A DNA stretch of 64,000 bases, taken from the NCBI RefSeq assembly GCF_002198715.1, contig NZ_MWLK01000033.1, positions 185,426 through 249,425 on the forward strand, written 5' to 3'. Below are positions 26,605-36,415 of this stretch, piece after piece (within the stretch, counting starts at the first letter, position 1; each line of letters opens with the position of its first letter). The DNA is from Rhodomicrobium sp. R_RK_3 (GTDB lineage Bacteria; Pseudomonadota; Alphaproteobacteria; Rhizobiales; Rhodomicrobiaceae). The notes beneath the pieces are model-generated. The model did not search any database. It was not told the origin of the DNA and was given only the letters and a program-made list of their open reading frames with translations. A program made the position numbers and the translations under genes.

Positions 26605-27429
26605 TTAGGACCAGATCGGCAGGCTGAGCCACCAGTTCCACCATTCCGGCCAGCCGCGGGTCCAGAACGGGCCGCTGATGACGATGCAGACCGCGCTCCA
26701 GAACGATGCGTTGATCGCAAGGAAGAGGCCGAGCCGGTGGATGCCCAGCGTACCGATCGAATAGCCGATGGTGTCGCGGAAGAAGGCGTTCTCGTGGTCG
26801 GGTGTCTTGACCGCCTCGCCCTTGCGCGGATTGACGGCCGAGAGCACCAGCCCGCCATGCATGGCGAGCGCCAGCGTGGTGGTGAAGAAGAACGTCACGG
26901 CGATCATATGCGCCGGGTTGTAATGGAAATGCAGATATTGGTAGCCGGTGTTCGACACCCAATCGAGATGGCTGATGATGCCGTAGGGGAAGCCGTGCCC
27001 CCAGGCGCCGAGCAGGAGCGGGCGGACGACGACCAGCGACACATAGGCCAGGATCGCGAAGGCGAAGGCGAAGGGCACATGATAGCCGATGCCGAGCTTG
27101 CGGCAGATCTCGACCTCGCGCAGCGCCCATGAGACGAAGGCGCCGACGGCGCAGACGGTGATGATCTGCCAGAGCCCGCCTTCCTTCAGCGGCGCCAGCG
27201 CCAGCCCGTATTTCAGGTCAGGCGGCGCGATGGAAATCTGCCAGATGTTCCAGGTCGGCCCGATGGCCGCGCCGTAAAGGATCAGCGCGGTGCCGAGCAC
27301 CGAGAAGAACATCGTCGTAACGCCGAAGAAACCGACATAGAACGGGCCGACCCAAAAATCGAACAGGTCCCCGCCGACGAGCGTTCCTCCGCGTACTCGG
27401 TATTTTTTTTCAAAGCTAAGCATGGCCAT
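26605..27429 (-). CDS. pufL: Photosynthetic reaction centre subunit L
   Basis: A 274-residue five-helix membrane protein opening with the family sequence [20 protein letters not shown]. It includes [20 protein letters not shown] and [12 protein letters not shown], carrying conserved cofactor-ligand histidines. It forms the reaction-centre core with PufM. The first ATG ([10 protein letters not shown]) is chosen to match the family N-terminus. It lies 105 nt after pufA; that gap holds an RNA hairpin. Confidence 0.96.
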   Translation of the reverse strand: MAMLSFEKKYRVRGGTLVGGDLFDFWVGPFYVGFFGVTTMFFSVLGTALILYGAAIGPTWNIWQISIAPPDLKYGLALAPLKEGGLWQIITVCAVGAFVSWALREVEICRKLGIGYHVPFAFAFAILAYVSLVVVRPLLLGAWGHGFPYGIISHLDWVSNTGYQYLHFHYNPAHMIAVTFFFTTTLALAMHGGLVLSAVNPRKGEAVKTPDHENAFFRDTIGYSIGTLGIHRLGLFLAINASFWSAVCIVISGPFWTRGWPEWWNWWLSLPIWS

Positions 27430-27482
27430 GGGTCGATCCTCGCGGCAAAAAGCCCGGCGCCGTATTCAACGAAAATCTTTGC

Positions 27483-27513
27483 GGACGGGCGCCCGGTAGT
27501 GAGCGCCGCGTCC
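27483..27513 (-). other. puf intercistronic RNA hairpin (pufA-pufL)
   Basis: In the mRNA sense, GGACG-c-GGCGC pairs with GCGCC-CGTCC across a 10-nt loop, giving a 10-bp stem with one bulged C. Hairpins at this position in Rhodobacter protect pufBA transcripts and set the LH1 to reaction-centre ratio. The same role here is inferred from position. Confidence 0.6.
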
Positions 27514-27534
27514 ACCTCGCGCTTGGATGCCGCC

Positions 27535-27735
27535 TTAGCCGATCCGGTCGGCGCCCGGCAGGTCCGGCGTGATCGTCAGCGAAGCCGCTTTCGGCACCGC
27601 CGGCGCGCCTTCGAGCCAGTTGAACCGCGTCGTGCTGAGCAGGATGAAATGGATGATCAGCGCGAGGACGAACAGGAAGGTGAACAGCGCCACCAACGTC
27701 CTGCGCGGATCGAAGAGAAGCCAGATTCTCCACAT
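27535..27735 (-). CDS. pufA: Light-harvesting LH1 alpha polypeptide
   Basis: A 66-residue single-helix antenna protein. The N-terminus [20 protein letters not shown] is typical of LH1 alpha. The helix carries the bacteriochlorophyll-binding histidine in [15 protein letters not shown], with the W that tunes absorption following it. It lies 20 nt after pufB. Confidence 0.95.
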   Translation of the reverse strand: MWRIWLLFDPRRTLVALFTFLFVLALIIHFILLSTTRFNWLEGAPAVPKAASLTITPDLPGADRIG

Positions 27736-27755
27736 CGTAAAATTCCTTTCCCTGG

Positions 27756-27965
27756 TCAGCAGATGAGCGAGAGGATCGCGGTCACATTGTCATGCAGCTC
27801 CGCGTAGCCGTTCGGACCCGGGATCCAGGGCCGCCACATCCAGGCGAGGATGTGCGCGATGATCGCGACGATTACGAAGATGATGAAGCTGGTCACGAAG
27901 ACGCCGTGGAACTCCTTCGCTTCATTTTCCGTCAGCCCCGAATAGGGGCTTTTTCCATTAGCCAT
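27756..27965 (-). CDS. pufB: Light-harvesting LH1 beta polypeptide
   Basis: A 69-residue antenna protein. A polar N-terminus ([16 protein letters not shown]) leads into one helix with the bacteriochlorophyll-ligating histidine in [13 protein letters not shown]. The ATG at 27965 is preferred to an upstream TTG because GGAGA lies about eight bases before it. The C-terminus extends some 20 residues past WRPW, longer than in Rhodobacter. Confidence 0.94.
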   Translation of the reverse strand: MANGKSPYSGLTENEAKEFHGVFVTSFIIFVIVAIIAHILAWMWRPWIPGPNGYAELHDNVTAILSLIC

Positions 27966-28088
27966 AGGCTCATTCTCCAATGATTGGCCCGGACTGTTAC
28001 CGCGCTGATCCTGCGCGGCGAGGCTGATGCGGCGAGGCTCTCCCCGCCGTATCGTTCACCTGGAGCGACCAGGCGAGAGAGGCGCCGC

Positions 28089-28316
28089 CTACAGCATGAA
28101 GGCGAACGGAAGGGTCGAATTGGCCGCGACCCAGGCCTCGCGGAACACCGATTGCCGGTGCCCGGACGGTCTGGCGTGCCACGGGTTCAGCCTGGTGATC
28201 AGCGTGACCGCCAGGAAGAAGGGGAACGCCGCCCAGAAGACCCAGCGGTAATCCCGCTCCTCCCGGCGCCGGCGTTTGCGCTGCAAGCTGTTGGCGTGAT
28301 GGTCTGCCAGTGACAT
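28089..28316 (-). CDS. pufQ: PufQ, bacteriochlorophyll/puf assembly factor
   Basis: A 75-residue basic protein with a single membrane helix (YRWVFWAAFPFFLAVTLI). It ends FREAWVAANSTLPFAFML, which resembles the C-terminus of PufQ proteins. Its position between bchZ and pufB is exactly that of pufQ. PufQ is thought to help deliver bacteriochlorophyll intermediates. The ATG at 28316 follows GGAGGA eight bases upstream; an in-frame ATG at 28355 is less likely. Confidence 0.75.
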   Translation of the reverse strand: MSLADHHANSLQRKRRRREERDYRWVFWAAFPFFLAVTLITRLNPWHARPSGHRQSVFREAWVAANSTLPFAFML

Positions 28317-28391
28317 GGCCTGCGTCCTCCTCCTCCTGAATTCCCCTCCCGCCACTCGATCGGGCGAGTTTTATCGTGTTCGCTCGGCGAC

Positions 28392-29837
28392 TTACGCCGC
28401 CCTCGCCGCCGCCGGTCCGGCACGGTTCAGATGGGCGGGCATGACTTCTTCATCGCCCGCGAGCTTGGCCGCGCTCTCGGCGGCGTCTCGCAGGCGCTTT
28501 GCCGCCGAGATGCGCACCAGCACCGGCTCGGCCTCGACCAGCCGGTCGAGCTCGGCGAGGGCGTCGGCGTGCCAGGGCAGTTGCTTTTCGCGCTTGGCGG
28601 GGGTGGCCTCGACCTTGTCCATGTCGGTGGCCAGCGGCAGGATGTGGAACAGCGCATCGAACAGCGCGTTGCAGACCTCCTGCACCAGATAGGTGGCGCC
28701 GGAATAGCCCATGAAGGGCGTGCCGGTATGGCGGCGGATGATGGCGCCGGGGAAGGATGCGGGGATGTAGATCGAGCGCCCGCCCGCCTCCGCCGCATAC
28801 ATGCGTTCATTGTAGCTGCCGAACAGGATCAGCGGCTTGGTCTCGTGGATTTTCGCGCGCACGGCGGCGTTGTCGGTCTTGCCGCCGGCGATCCGCGCAA
28901 CCGCGAAGCTGCAAGGGAGGCCCATCTCGGTCTCGAGGAAATTCCGGACGCCCCTCGCATAGGTCTCGTTGGCGACGATGCCGAAGCTGGCGGTTGAGAA
29001 AAAGTCCTGCGTCACCGACCGCCAGAGATCCCAGAGCGGCTTGACGGTGGTGTGCTTCTCCCTGTCGATGAACGGCTCGGGGTCGATGCCAAGCAATTCG
29101 CCCAGGGTGCGCAGGAATTTCGTCGTCGAATGCAGGCCGATGGGAGCTTGGCAGTAGGGCCGCTCCAGCGCTTCGCAGAGCGCGCGGCCGAATTCGCGGT
29201 AGAGGCAGATATTGGCGTCGGCATCGACGAGGCGCGGCACGTCGGCGAGGTGGCTGCCGAGCGGGAACACCATGTTCACCTCGGCGCCGATGCCCTCGAC
29301 GAGGCGGCGGATTTCGGCGAGGTCGGACGGCATGTTGAAGGTCCCGTAGGCCGGGCCGATGATGTTGACGCGGGGCTTTTCGCCGTCCTTGCGGGGCTTG
29401 CGCGCCGGGATCTTTTTCGCGCCGTACTCGCTCCAGAGCCAGAACATGGCGCGGTCGGCGCTCTGCCACTGGTCCTCGTCGATGGTGCGCGGCAGGAAGC
29501 GCTGGATGCCGGTGCCGGGCGGCGTGACGCCGCCGCCGATCATCTCCGCGATCGAGCCGGTGACGACGACGCTTGGCAGATGCGGGTCGAGCGTCTTGTG
29601 GGCGCGGCGCATGGCGCCTTCGGTGCCGTGCTGGCCGAGCTCTTCCTCGCCGAGGCCGGTGACGACGATCGGCAGCTCGTGCGGCGGTAGCGCGTCGGTG
29701 TAGTGTAGGACGGAGGTGACCGGCAGGTTCTCGCAACCCACCGGGCCGTCGATGATGACCTGCAGCCCCTTGATGGCGGTGAAGACGTAGACCGAGCCCC
29801 AATAGCCGCCGGCGCGATCATGGTCGAGGACGAGCAT
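28392..29837 (-). CDS. bchZ: Chlorophyllide a reductase subunit Z
   Basis: A 481-residue nitrogenase-like catalytic subunit. With BchY it forms the heterotetramer that reduces ring B of chlorophyllide a (C7=C8) using electrons from BchX. It shows [20 protein letters not shown] near residue 30 (iron-sulfur cysteine) and the NifK-like core. The start ATG overlaps the bchY stop by one base (TGATG). The open frame extends upstream, but those codons lie inside bchY. Confidence 0.95.
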   Translation of the reverse strand: MLVLDHDRAGGYWGSVYVFTAIKGLQVIIDGPVGCENLPVTSVLHYTDALPPHELPIVVTGLGEEELGQHGTEGAMRRAHKTLDPHLPSVVVTGSIAEMIGGGVTPPGTGIQRFLPRTIDEDQWQSADRAMFWLWSEYGAKKIPARKPRKDGEKPRVNIIGPAYGTFNMPSDLAEIRRLVEGIGAEVNMVFPLGSHLADVPRLVDADANICLYREFGRALCEALERPYCQAPIGLHSTTKFLRTLGELLGIDPEPFIDREKHTTVKPLWDLWRSVTQDFFSTASFGIVANETYARGVRNFLETEMGLPCSFAVARIAGGKTDNAAVRAKIHETKPLILFGSYNERMYAAEAGGRSIYIPASFPGAIIRRHTGTPFMGYSGATYLVQEVCNALFDALFHILPLATDMDKVEATPAKREKQLPWHADALAELDRLVEAEPVLVRISAAKRLRDAAESAAKLAGDEEVMPAHLNRAGPAAARAA

Positions 29838-31444
29838 CAGATCATCTCCTCGGCCTTGCGCTGCTTGGCGAGCGCTTCCATCCGCTTTTGGTACTTGTCG
29901 CGGAATTTGGTCTGCGGCTTTGGCGTGTCCTCCCAGATGCCGGCATTGTCGCCGATGCCGGTGCCGGCGAAGAAGGCGTCCATCTCGGCGAAGCGGTGTC
30001 GGTTCGCCATGGCGGCGTTGACGACCTGGGCGAGCGAGCCCGCGCCGGCCGGTCCCATCAGCGGACGGGCGGAGATCAGGTTGGTGAAATAGAGCGCGGG
30101 GGTCGCCTGCTCCTTGGCCTTCTGCACGACCGGGGTGGTGCCGATAGCAAGGTCCGGCTTGAACTCCGCGAGTGCGGCGAGGTCCTGTTCCAGCGAGGCG
30201 CGGTATTGGATGTGCACGCCCTTGGCCTCGAGCCATTCGCGGTCGGCGTCGGACCACTGGGTGCGCGGGCAGGCCGTGCCGACATAGGGCACCTCGGCAC
30301 CGCTCTCGATCAGCAGCCGCGCGACGATCAGCTCGGAGCCCTCGTAGCCGGTGAGGGTGATGCGGCCCGCGATCGGCATCTTGGCGAGCGCCGCACCGAT
30401 GGCGGGCAGGAACCTGTTCTTGGCCGCGTCGCGCTTGGCGGCATCGACACCGGCGGCCGCGCTGATGGCATCGATCCAGGCAGCGGTGCCGTCGACGCCG
30501 ACCGGGGCCGAGCCGACGATGGGCCGCCCGGCCGCCTCGAATTCGCGGAAGCTGGCGGTGTAGAACGGATGGATGGCGGCGACCACGGCGCAGTCGAGCG
30601 CACTGTACAATTCGCGCCATTCGCGCGTCGGCACGACGGGGCCGGCGGCGAGGCCGAGCGGCTCCAGCATCATGCCGATGCCGACCGGATCGGCCGGGAA
30701 CATCTCGCCGACGAGCGTTACCGTCGGCCTGTCGCTGATGCCGCCGCGGGGTGCGGCCACCGGGCCGAGACTGGCCTCATTGCGGGCAAAGGCCAGCATC
30801 GCGCCCGCGAGCACGTCCTTGGCCTCGGCATGGGTCGGCACGCCGAAGCCGGGCACGTCGATGCCGATGATCCGCACGCCGTTGATCTCGTTCGGCAGCA
30901 GCCGCAGCGGCACGCCGGAAGCGGTCGGCACGCAGAGGTTGGTGATGACGATCGCGTCGTAAAGCTCCGGATCGGCGAGGCCGAAGACGGCTTCGCGCAG
31001 ATCCTCGAACAGCTTGCCGGTCACCAGCGTCTCGGAGTTGAAGGGCACGTAGCCGACCGTCCGCTTGGCGCCGTAGAAATGTGAGGTGAAGGTCAGGCCA
31101 TAGACGCAGCAGGCCGAGCCGCAGAGCACGCTCGCCGTGCGCCGCATCCGAAGGCCGACGCGGAGCGAGCCGAAGGCCGGGCACATGCTTTGCGGCTGGT
31201 CGTGCGGCCCCATCGGATAGTCGGCGGCATAGCGCGTGAGGGTTTCGCTATTACCCGCCGACTCCGCCGCCTTGCGCATTTCCGCCCGGCCCGCATGACA
31301 GCCGACGCCGTCGCCGGATGCTTGCAAAACGGTGGTCTCCGAGGCTTCCGGCCTGCCGCCCAGAACCTCCACGGCGGCAGTCTCGTCATAGACGATCTCG
31401 GCGCCTTCGGGCGTTTCGGGCAGGATGTCGGAAGCGGATGTCAT
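29837..31444 (-). CDS. bchY: Chlorophyllide a reductase subunit Y
   Basis: A 535-residue NifD/BchN-like subunit of chlorophyllide reductase. Cluster cysteines occur in [13 protein letters not shown] and [20 protein letters not shown], and [11 protein letters not shown] follows. The start ATG at 31444 lies 17 nt after bchX; upstream in-frame codons belong to the bchX end. The first about 70 residues form an acidic, poorly conserved extension, common in BchY. Confidence 0.95.
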   Translation of the reverse strand: MTSASDILPETPEGAEIVYDETAAVEVLGGRPEASETTVLQASGDGVGCHAGRAEMRKAAESAGNSETLTRYAADYPMGPHDQPQSMCPAFGSLRVGLRMRRTASVLCGSACCVYGLTFTSHFYGAKRTVGYVPFNSETLVTGKLFEDLREAVFGLADPELYDAIVITNLCVPTASGVPLRLLPNEINGVRIIGIDVPGFGVPTHAEAKDVLAGAMLAFARNEASLGPVAAPRGGISDRPTVTLVGEMFPADPVGIGMMLEPLGLAAGPVVPTREWRELYSALDCAVVAAIHPFYTASFREFEAAGRPIVGSAPVGVDGTAAWIDAISAAAGVDAAKRDAAKNRFLPAIGAALAKMPIAGRITLTGYEGSELIVARLLIESGAEVPYVGTACPRTQWSDADREWLEAKGVHIQYRASLEQDLAALAEFKPDLAIGTTPVVQKAKEQATPALYFTNLISARPLMGPAGAGSLAQVVNAAMANRHRFAEMDAFFAGTGIGDNAGIWEDTPKPQTKFRDKYQKRMEALAKQRKAEEMI

Positions 31445-31461
31445 AGGGGGCGGCTCCGGGC

Positions 31462-32472
31462 TCAAACCGTGTCGTAGACGACTTCGAGGCTCGGCTTGGT
31501 CACCACCGTGCCGCCGCACATATCCTCAAAACTCGCCGGCTGGAGCACCACGCCGCGCCCGACCGCGTCGCCCTTGAACAGGCCGAGCAACTCGTCCTGG
31601 CTGAGGGGCTTGGGGCGCACCGGCGGCGCTTCGGCGACGTTGGTGCCGAGTTCCTCGAACAGCGAGGCCCATTCGGTGCCAGGGCGGCCGATGATCTCGT
31701 AATTGGCGCTCTTCTTGCGGATGTCGTCGTGCTGCGGGATGGCGGCGAGCACAGGGATGCCCACCGCGGCGGAAAACGCCTGCGCCTCGCCGGTGCCGTC
31801 ATCCTTGTTGATGACCATGCCGGCGACGCCGACATTGCCGCCCATCTTGCGGAAGTAGTCGACCGCCGAGCAGACATTGTTGGCGACATAAAGCGATTGC
31901 AGGTCGTTCGAGCCGACCACGATGACCTTCTGGCACATGTCGCGGGCGATCGGCAGGCCGAAGCCGCCGCAGACCACGTCGCCGAGGAAATCGAGCAGCA
32001 CGTAATCGAAGCCCCATTCGTGGAAGCCGAGCTTTTCCAGCAGTTCGAAGCCGTGGATGATGCCGCGCCCGCCGCAGCCGCGCCCGACTTCCGGGCCGCC
32101 CAGCTCCATGGCGAAGACGCCGTCGCGCTTGAAGCAGACATCGCCGATGGCGACCTGCGAGCCTTCCAGCTTTTTGCGCGAGGAGGTCTCGATAATGGTG
32201 GGGCAAGCGCGGCCGCCGAAAAGGAGGGAGGTCGTGTCGCTCTTGGGGTCGCAGCCGATGAGGAGGACCCGCTTGCCCTGCTGCGCCATCATGTAGGAGA
32301 GGTTGGCGAGCGTGAAACTCTTGCCGATGCCGCCCTTGCCGTAGATGGCGATGATCTGGGTTTCCTTGGCGGGCCGGATGTCGGCATCCTCCGAGGATGA
32401 GGCGGCCGGCTCATGAGCCTCCGGCGCATCCTCGCCGCCCCGGCGGTGGGTGACGTCGAAAATTGTGGTCAT
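31462..32472 (-). CDS. bchX: Chlorophyllide a reductase iron protein subunit X
   Basis: A 336-residue NifH-like ATP-dependent electron donor to BchYZ. It has the P-loop [16 protein letters not shown] near residue 44, the cluster-ligand cysteines in [17 protein letters not shown] and [18 protein letters not shown], and an acidic N-terminal extension of about 35 residues typical of BchX. The ATG overlaps the bchC stop by four bases (ATGA). The frame upstream is within bchC. Confidence 0.96.
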   Translation of the reverse strand: MTTIFDVTHRRGGEDAPEAHEPAASSSEDADIRPAKETQIIAIYGKGGIGKSFTLANLSYMMAQQGKRVLLIGCDPKSDTTSLLFGGRACPTIIETSSRKKLEGSQVAIGDVCFKRDGVFAMELGGPEVGRGCGGRGIIHGFELLEKLGFHEWGFDYVLLDFLGDVVCGGFGLPIARDMCQKVIVVGSNDLQSLYVANNVCSAVDYFRKMGGNVGVAGMVINKDDGTGEAQAFSAAVGIPVLAAIPQHDDIRKKSANYEIIGRPGTEWASLFEELGTNVAEAPPVRPKPLSQDELLGLFKGDAVGRGVVLQPASFEDMCGGTVVTKPSLEVVYDTV

Positions 32473-33407
32473 GAGGGGCGTCTCCAATCGAGGATCATTT
32501 TCAAGCAGGCCGGATCGCCGAAGGCCGTCCGGTAGGCCCCCTGTGCGTCTGCCGCCAGGCAGCGGTGGGTAATCAGGCCGTCGAGGGACAGCCGACCGCT
32601 CTCGGCCAGGCGCGTGACATGGACGAGATCGGCCGGCTGCCACTGGGCTGCAACGGCAAGCCGCGCCTCGCGCATGAAGGCGGGCGGGAAGGCGAAGGAC
32701 AAAGGCTGTTCGTAGAAGCCGGCGAGCACGATTTCACCGCCGCGCGCCAGCCGCGCGATTAGCGTGTCGAGCAGCGCGCCGTCGCCGCTGACGTCGCAGA
32801 TGGTCCGGTAGTCGCGGCGCTCGTCACTTGCCGGATCGATGACCTGATAATTCACCGCGCCCTCGCGCCGGGCCGCGTTGGTCTCCCAGACGACAGGATG
32901 GCCGCCCGCCGCCAGGGCGAGCCGCGCGACCAGGCGTCCGAGCACGCCATGGCCGACGATCAGATCGGGCAGGCCATGCCGCCCGGCTTCGATGGCGTGC
33001 TGCGCCGTTGCGGCCAGCGCCAGCAGAATTCCGTTTTCGCCGATTTCATCGGCCAGCGGCACGACGCGGCCGCCATCGACGACAACGCGCGAGGACGCCC
33101 CACCGAACAGCCCGCGCACCGGCCCGTAGCAGTTCGCGCCCGGCACGAAGACCCGCTCGCCCGCGCGGCGCCCCGATTTCGGCCCCGCCTCGATGATGCG
33201 TCCGACCGATTCATAGCCGGGGACAAGCGGATAGCCCATGCCGGGGAAAGCAGGCATGCGTCCGCTCCACAAGAGCCGCTCGGTGCCCGTGCTGATGCCG
33301 GTCCACTCCATGTCGACGACGATATCGCCGTCGCTGGGCGGCGACAGATCGAGTTCGCCCAGAACCATCTGGTTGGGCTGCTCGAATATGACGGCCAGGC
33401 TCTGCAT
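32469..33407 (-). CDS. bchC: Bacteriochlorophyllide a dehydrogenase BchC
   Basis: A 312-residue medium-chain dehydrogenase-like protein that oxidises the 3-hydroxyethyl group to 3-acetyl in bacteriochlorophyllide a. The GroES-like half shows [20 protein letters not shown] and [13 protein letters not shown]. The nucleotide-binding half has [14 protein letters not shown]. It is the first bch gene of the superoperon after crtF. PpsR-type boxes at 33449 and 33475 lie just upstream, so it has its own O2-regulated promoter. Confidence 0.93.
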   Translation of the reverse strand: MQSLAVIFEQPNQMVLGELDLSPPSDGDIVVDMEWTGISTGTERLLWSGRMPAFPGMGYPLVPGYESVGRIIEAGPKSGRRAGERVFVPGANCYGPVRGLFGGASSRVVVDGGRVVPLADEIGENGILLALAATAQHAIEAGRHGLPDLIVGHGVLGRLVARLALAAGGHPVVWETNAARREGAVNYQVIDPASDERRDYRTICDVSGDGALLDTLIARLARGGEIVLAGFYEQPLSFAFPPAFMREARLAVAAQWQPADLVHVTRLAESGRLSLDGLITHRCLAADAQGAYRTAFGDPACLKMILDWRRPS

Positions 33408-33448
33408 CTGCCCCCCACGCGTCTGATCGAACGATCAATTTGCGTATG

Positions 33449-33466
33449 TGTAAGGTTAACTTGACA
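33449..33466. promoter_or_regulatory. PpsR box upstream of bchC (perfect)
   Basis: TGTAAGGTTAACTTGACA fits TGT-N12-ACA exactly. It lies 42 nt upstream of the bchC start. PpsR/CrtJ represses bch, crt and puc promoters through such boxes in Rhodobacter. Confidence 0.8.
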
Positions 33467-33474
33467 CACAAAAC

Positions 33475-33492
33475 TGTCAATACAAATTGTCA
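33475..33492. promoter_or_regulatory. PpsR box upstream of bchC (one mismatch)
   Basis: TGTCAATACAAATTGTCA matches TGT-N12-ACA except for the final triplet TCA. It starts 8 bp after the first box, the spacing of the tandem bchC sites in Rhodobacter. Its reverse strand also contains TTGACA, a plausible -35 hexamer for bchC; no good -10 was found. Confidence 0.6.
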
Positions 33493-33505
33493 CACCCCCC
33501 TTGTC

Positions 33506-34747
33506 TCAGCCTGGGCGCGCCGCAACGAGATTTGTGAGCAGCGGCCGCCGGGTCGCGAGCGGGCGGATGCGGACGAAGCCGGCTTGGCCGAGCAGCGCGC
33601 GGATTTCGTCGAGGCTGCGCGGGCGGCCCCGACCCATAGCCAGCAGATAGAATCCGAAATAGGCGTCGCTGACGGCGCGCGAGCCGCCAATGCCCGACAT
33701 GATTTCGGCGACGAGCAGGACGCCGTCCTCCGGGATGGCGCGGCGAACGGCGCGCAGCAGGGCGAGGACGGTCGCGTCGTCATGATCGAGCAGGATGCGG
33801 TTGAGGGTGATGAGATCGGCGCCCGCCGGCAGCGGATCGGACAGGAAACTGCCGCTGTGGATTTCAGCCCGGCCGGCGAGGCCGCTGGCGGCGAAGCGGG
33901 CGGATGCGCACTTGGCGACGGCGGGCAGGTCGAACAGTTTTAGCCGGAGCGCTGGCACGCGCGCCGCGGCCGCGATCAGGAACGCCCCGTCGCCGCCGCC
34001 GACATCGAGCAGGCAGCGATGGCGGCTGAAATCATAGGCGGAAAGGATGTCGTCGGCGATCAGGCCCTGCGACGCCGACATCAGCGCCGTATAGCCCGCG
34101 ACGCGCGAATCATCGAGGCCGCCGGGCGATTCATTCGCGGCATAGCCCCAATAGCGGGAGAGTTCGGTGCGCTCATGCTCGCCGCGCAGCAGGGCCACAG
34201 GGTCGCGCAGGTCGGCGTAGAGCATGGCGTGATGCTCGACCATGGCGGCGATGCCGGGATTGCCGTGCAGCGCCGCGCCGAGCATGGCGAGCCCATAGCG
34301 GCCACCCGCGCGCTGGGCAACCAGCCCCAGCGCCTCCGCCGCCGCCAACAGACGGCGCATGGCGTCCGGCGGCAAGTCGCATTGCCCCGCGAGCACATCG
34401 GCCGTCAGCGGACCGTCCCAGAGCCTGTCGAACAGTTTCAGCCGCACGCAGGCCGCCAAAACCTGTGAATAAACAAAGCCCGCGCAGAGATCGAACAGCG
34501 CGCCAGCATTCCGGCGGGCAATGCGGCGCGTCGGCGGAAAGCTCGATGCCCAGCGCTGAAAGCGTGGGCTTGCCACCAGCCGGTCGCGCCATCGCAGCAC
34601 CCGGTCGAACCAATGCGCCTGCACGGCTGTGCGCCGGTCCGGCCCGTCTTCCGCCGCCGCCCGCAAGCGCCCGGCATCGTCCGTCCGGGCGAAGGCCCGG
34701 CGCGGCGATGTCGTCAATGGATGCCCCTCAGGACCGGCCAAAACCAT
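33506..34747 (-). CDS. crtF: Demethylspheroidene/hydroxy-carotenoid O-methyltransferase CrtF
   Basis: About 413 residues. This SAM-dependent enzyme methylates the C1 hydroxyl of acyclic carotenoids after CrtC and CrtD, giving the methoxy ends of spirilloxanthin or spheroidene. A dimerisation/winged-helix half is followed by the SAM motif CLLDVGGGDGAFLIAAAARV, then GADLITLNRILLDHDD. I prefer ATG 34747, preceded by GGAGAGG. The in-frame ATG at 34804 lacks a ribosome-binding site and sits immediately after a likely TATAAA -10. It is the first gene of the crtF-bchCXYZ-pufQBALMC superoperon, and 98 nt separate it from bchC. Confidence 0.9.
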   Translation of the reverse strand: MVLAGPEGHPLTTSPRRAFARTDDAGRLRAAAEDGPDRRTAVQAHWFDRVLRWRDRLVASPRFQRWASSFPPTRRIARRNAGALFDLCAGFVYSQVLAACVRLKLFDRLWDGPLTADVLAGQCDLPPDAMRRLLAAAEALGLVAQRAGGRYGLAMLGAALHGNPGIAAMVEHHAMLYADLRDPVALLRGEHERTELSRYWGYAANESPGGLDDSRVAGYTALMSASQGLIADDILSAYDFSRHRCLLDVGGGDGAFLIAAAARVPALRLKLFDLPAVAKCASARFAASGLAGRAEIHSGSFLSDPLPAGADLITLNRILLDHDDATVLALLRAVRRAIPEDGVLLVAEIMSGIGGSRAVSDAYFGFYLLAMGRGRPRSLDEIRALLGQAGFVRIRPLATRRPLLTNLVAARPG

Positions 34748-34804
34748 CGCCCGCCTCTCCGGGCCGTCGCGGCCCGTTATCTGATTGTAAGTTTTCTGAG
34801 ACAT

Positions 34805-34810
34805 TTTATA
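34805..34810 (-). promoter_or_regulatory. Likely -10 of the crtF promoter
   Basis: TATAAA on the minus strand. The PpsR box at 34812-34829 would occupy the spacer just upstream, so bound repressor would block RNA polymerase. The -35 region is weak. Confidence 0.45.
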
Positions 34811-34811
34811 C

Positions 34812-34829
34812 TGTCAACAAAAATGGACA
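34812..34829. promoter_or_regulatory. PpsR box between crtF and crtD (perfect)
   Basis: TGTCAACAAAAATGGACA fits TGT-N12-ACA. It lies in the short divergent gap and could control both crtF and crtD. Confidence 0.8.
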
Positions 34830-34873
34830 GTTGACGCTCTGCGCGTCACGCCAGCAGGAGGAATGCCCAGCAC

Positions 34874-36415
34874 ATGCGCAGCGACCGGGTCATCATCATC
34901 GGCGCGGGGCTGGGCGGGCTGGCGGCGGCTATTGATCTCGCCGCGCATGGGCTGGACGTGCTGGTGCTGGAGCGGGCGGCGCAGGCGGGCGGCAAATTGC
35001 GGCGCGTCGATATCGGCGGCGCGAGCATCGACGCGGGGCCTACGGTCTTCACCATGCGCCCGGTCTTCGAAGCGCTGTTCGCCAAGGCCGGTGCGCGGCT
35101 TTCCGATCACCTCACCTTACAGCGCGCCACGACGCTCGCCCGGCATGGCTGGCCCGATGGCAGCCGCCTGGACCTGTTCGCCGACATCGACCGCTCCGCC
35201 GATGCCATCGCCACTTTCGCCGGTCCGCGCGAGGCGGAGGGCTATCGCCGCTTCGTCGCCGACGGCCGCCGCATCTACGAAACGCTCGATGCCCCCTTCA
35301 TCCAGAGCGCCAAGCCGAGCCTGCCCGGCCTCGTCACCCGCGTCGCCGCCGCGACGCCGCGCAATCTCTGGTGCATCCAGCCCTACAGCTCGCTCTGGCG
35401 CAAGCTCGGCTCCTATTTCCGCGACCCGCGCCTACGCCAGCTTTTCGGCCGCTATTCGACCTATTGCGGTTCCTCGCCCTTCCACGCGCCCGCCACGCTG
35501 ATGCTGATCGCCCATGTCGAGCAGCAGGGCGTCTGGCTGGTCGAAGGCGGCATGCACAAGATCGCCGAGGCGCTGGTCGAGGTCGCGCGCGGACAAGGCT
35601 GCGAAATCCGCCCCCTCACCCATGTCGAGGAGATCCTGGTCGAGGACGGCGCGGCGCGGGCCGTGCGCCTCGCGACCGGCGAGCGCATCGAAGCCGACGC
35701 CATCATCTGCAACGCCGATGTCAACGCGGCGGCGAGCGGCGCATTCGGCCCCGGCGCGCGCAAGGCCGCCAGCATCGTGCCGCCCCGCCGCAGATCGCTC
35801 TCGGCCATGACCTGGGCCATGGCCGCGCGCGCCTCCGGCTTCCCGCTGCTGCGCCACACCGTCCTCTTCTCCGACGACTACCCGGCTGAATTTGCCGCCA
35901 TTTACCGCCACCAGCGGGTGCCGCTACGGCCCACCGTCTATGTCTGCGCCCAGGATCGCGGCGATGCCGACCAGCCGCCCATCGGCGAGCCCGAGCGGCT
36001 CTTGTGCATCGTCAACGCGCCGGCTCTCGGCGACCGCCTCACCTACGACGAACGGGAGATAGCAAGATGCGCGGCTTCGACTTTTGGAGCTCTCAGCCGC
36101 TGTGGCCTTCAGATCGAGCGGCAGCCGGAGATGACGGTCACGACGAGCCCGGCGGATTTTCACCAAGCCTTCCCGGCGACCGGGGGCGCGCTCTACGGCC
36201 CGGCCTCGCACGGCTGGCAGGCGTCGTTCCGGAGAGCTCCGGCGCGCAGCCGGATCGCGGGCCTCTATTTCGCGGGCGGCAGCACCCATCCGGGGAGCGG
36301 CCTGCCGATGGCGGCCTTGTCGGGCCGGCTGGCGGCGGAAGCCTTGCGGACGGACCTGGCTTTGCGCAAGCGGTTCCACCCGGTGGCTATGCCTGGTGGT
36401 ATGTCGACGGCCTGA
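34874..36415 (+). CDS. crtD: Hydroxyneurosporene/methoxyneurosporene desaturase CrtD
   Basis: A 513-residue FAD-dependent carotenoid desaturase that introduces the C3,4 double bond in acyclic hydroxy- or methoxycarotenoids. The N-terminal dinucleotide motif is VIIIGAGLGGLAAAIDLAAH (residues about 6-25). The C-terminal FAD contact is LYFAGGSTHPGSGLPMAALS near residue 470, as in all CrtI/CrtD proteins. The start follows AGGAGG by 13 nt. The last about 30 residues (after EALRTDLA) run beyond the usual family end and overlap the crtC frame. Confidence 0.93.
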   Translation: MRSDRVIIIGAGLGGLAAAIDLAAHGLDVLVLERAAQAGGKLRRVDIGGASIDAGPTVFTMRPVFEALFAKAGARLSDHLTLQRATTLARHGWPDGSRLDLFADIDRSADAIATFAGPREAEGYRRFVADGRRIYETLDAPFIQSAKPSLPGLVTRVAAATPRNLWCIQPYSSLWRKLGSYFRDPRLRQLFGRYSTYCGSSPFHAPATLMLIAHVEQQGVWLVEGGMHKIAEALVEVARGQGCEIRPLTHVEEILVEDGAARAVRLATGERIEADAIICNADVNAAASGAFGPGARKAASIVPPRRRSLSAMTWAMAARASGFPLLRHTVLFSDDYPAEFAAIYRHQRVPLRPTVYVCAQDRGDADQPPIGEPERLLCIVNAPALGDRLTYDEREIARCAASTFGALSRCGLQIERQPEMTVTTSPADFHQAFPATGGALYGPASHGWQASFRRAPARSRIAGLYFAGGSTHPGSGLPMAALSGRLAAEALRTDLALRKRFHPVAMPGGMSTA

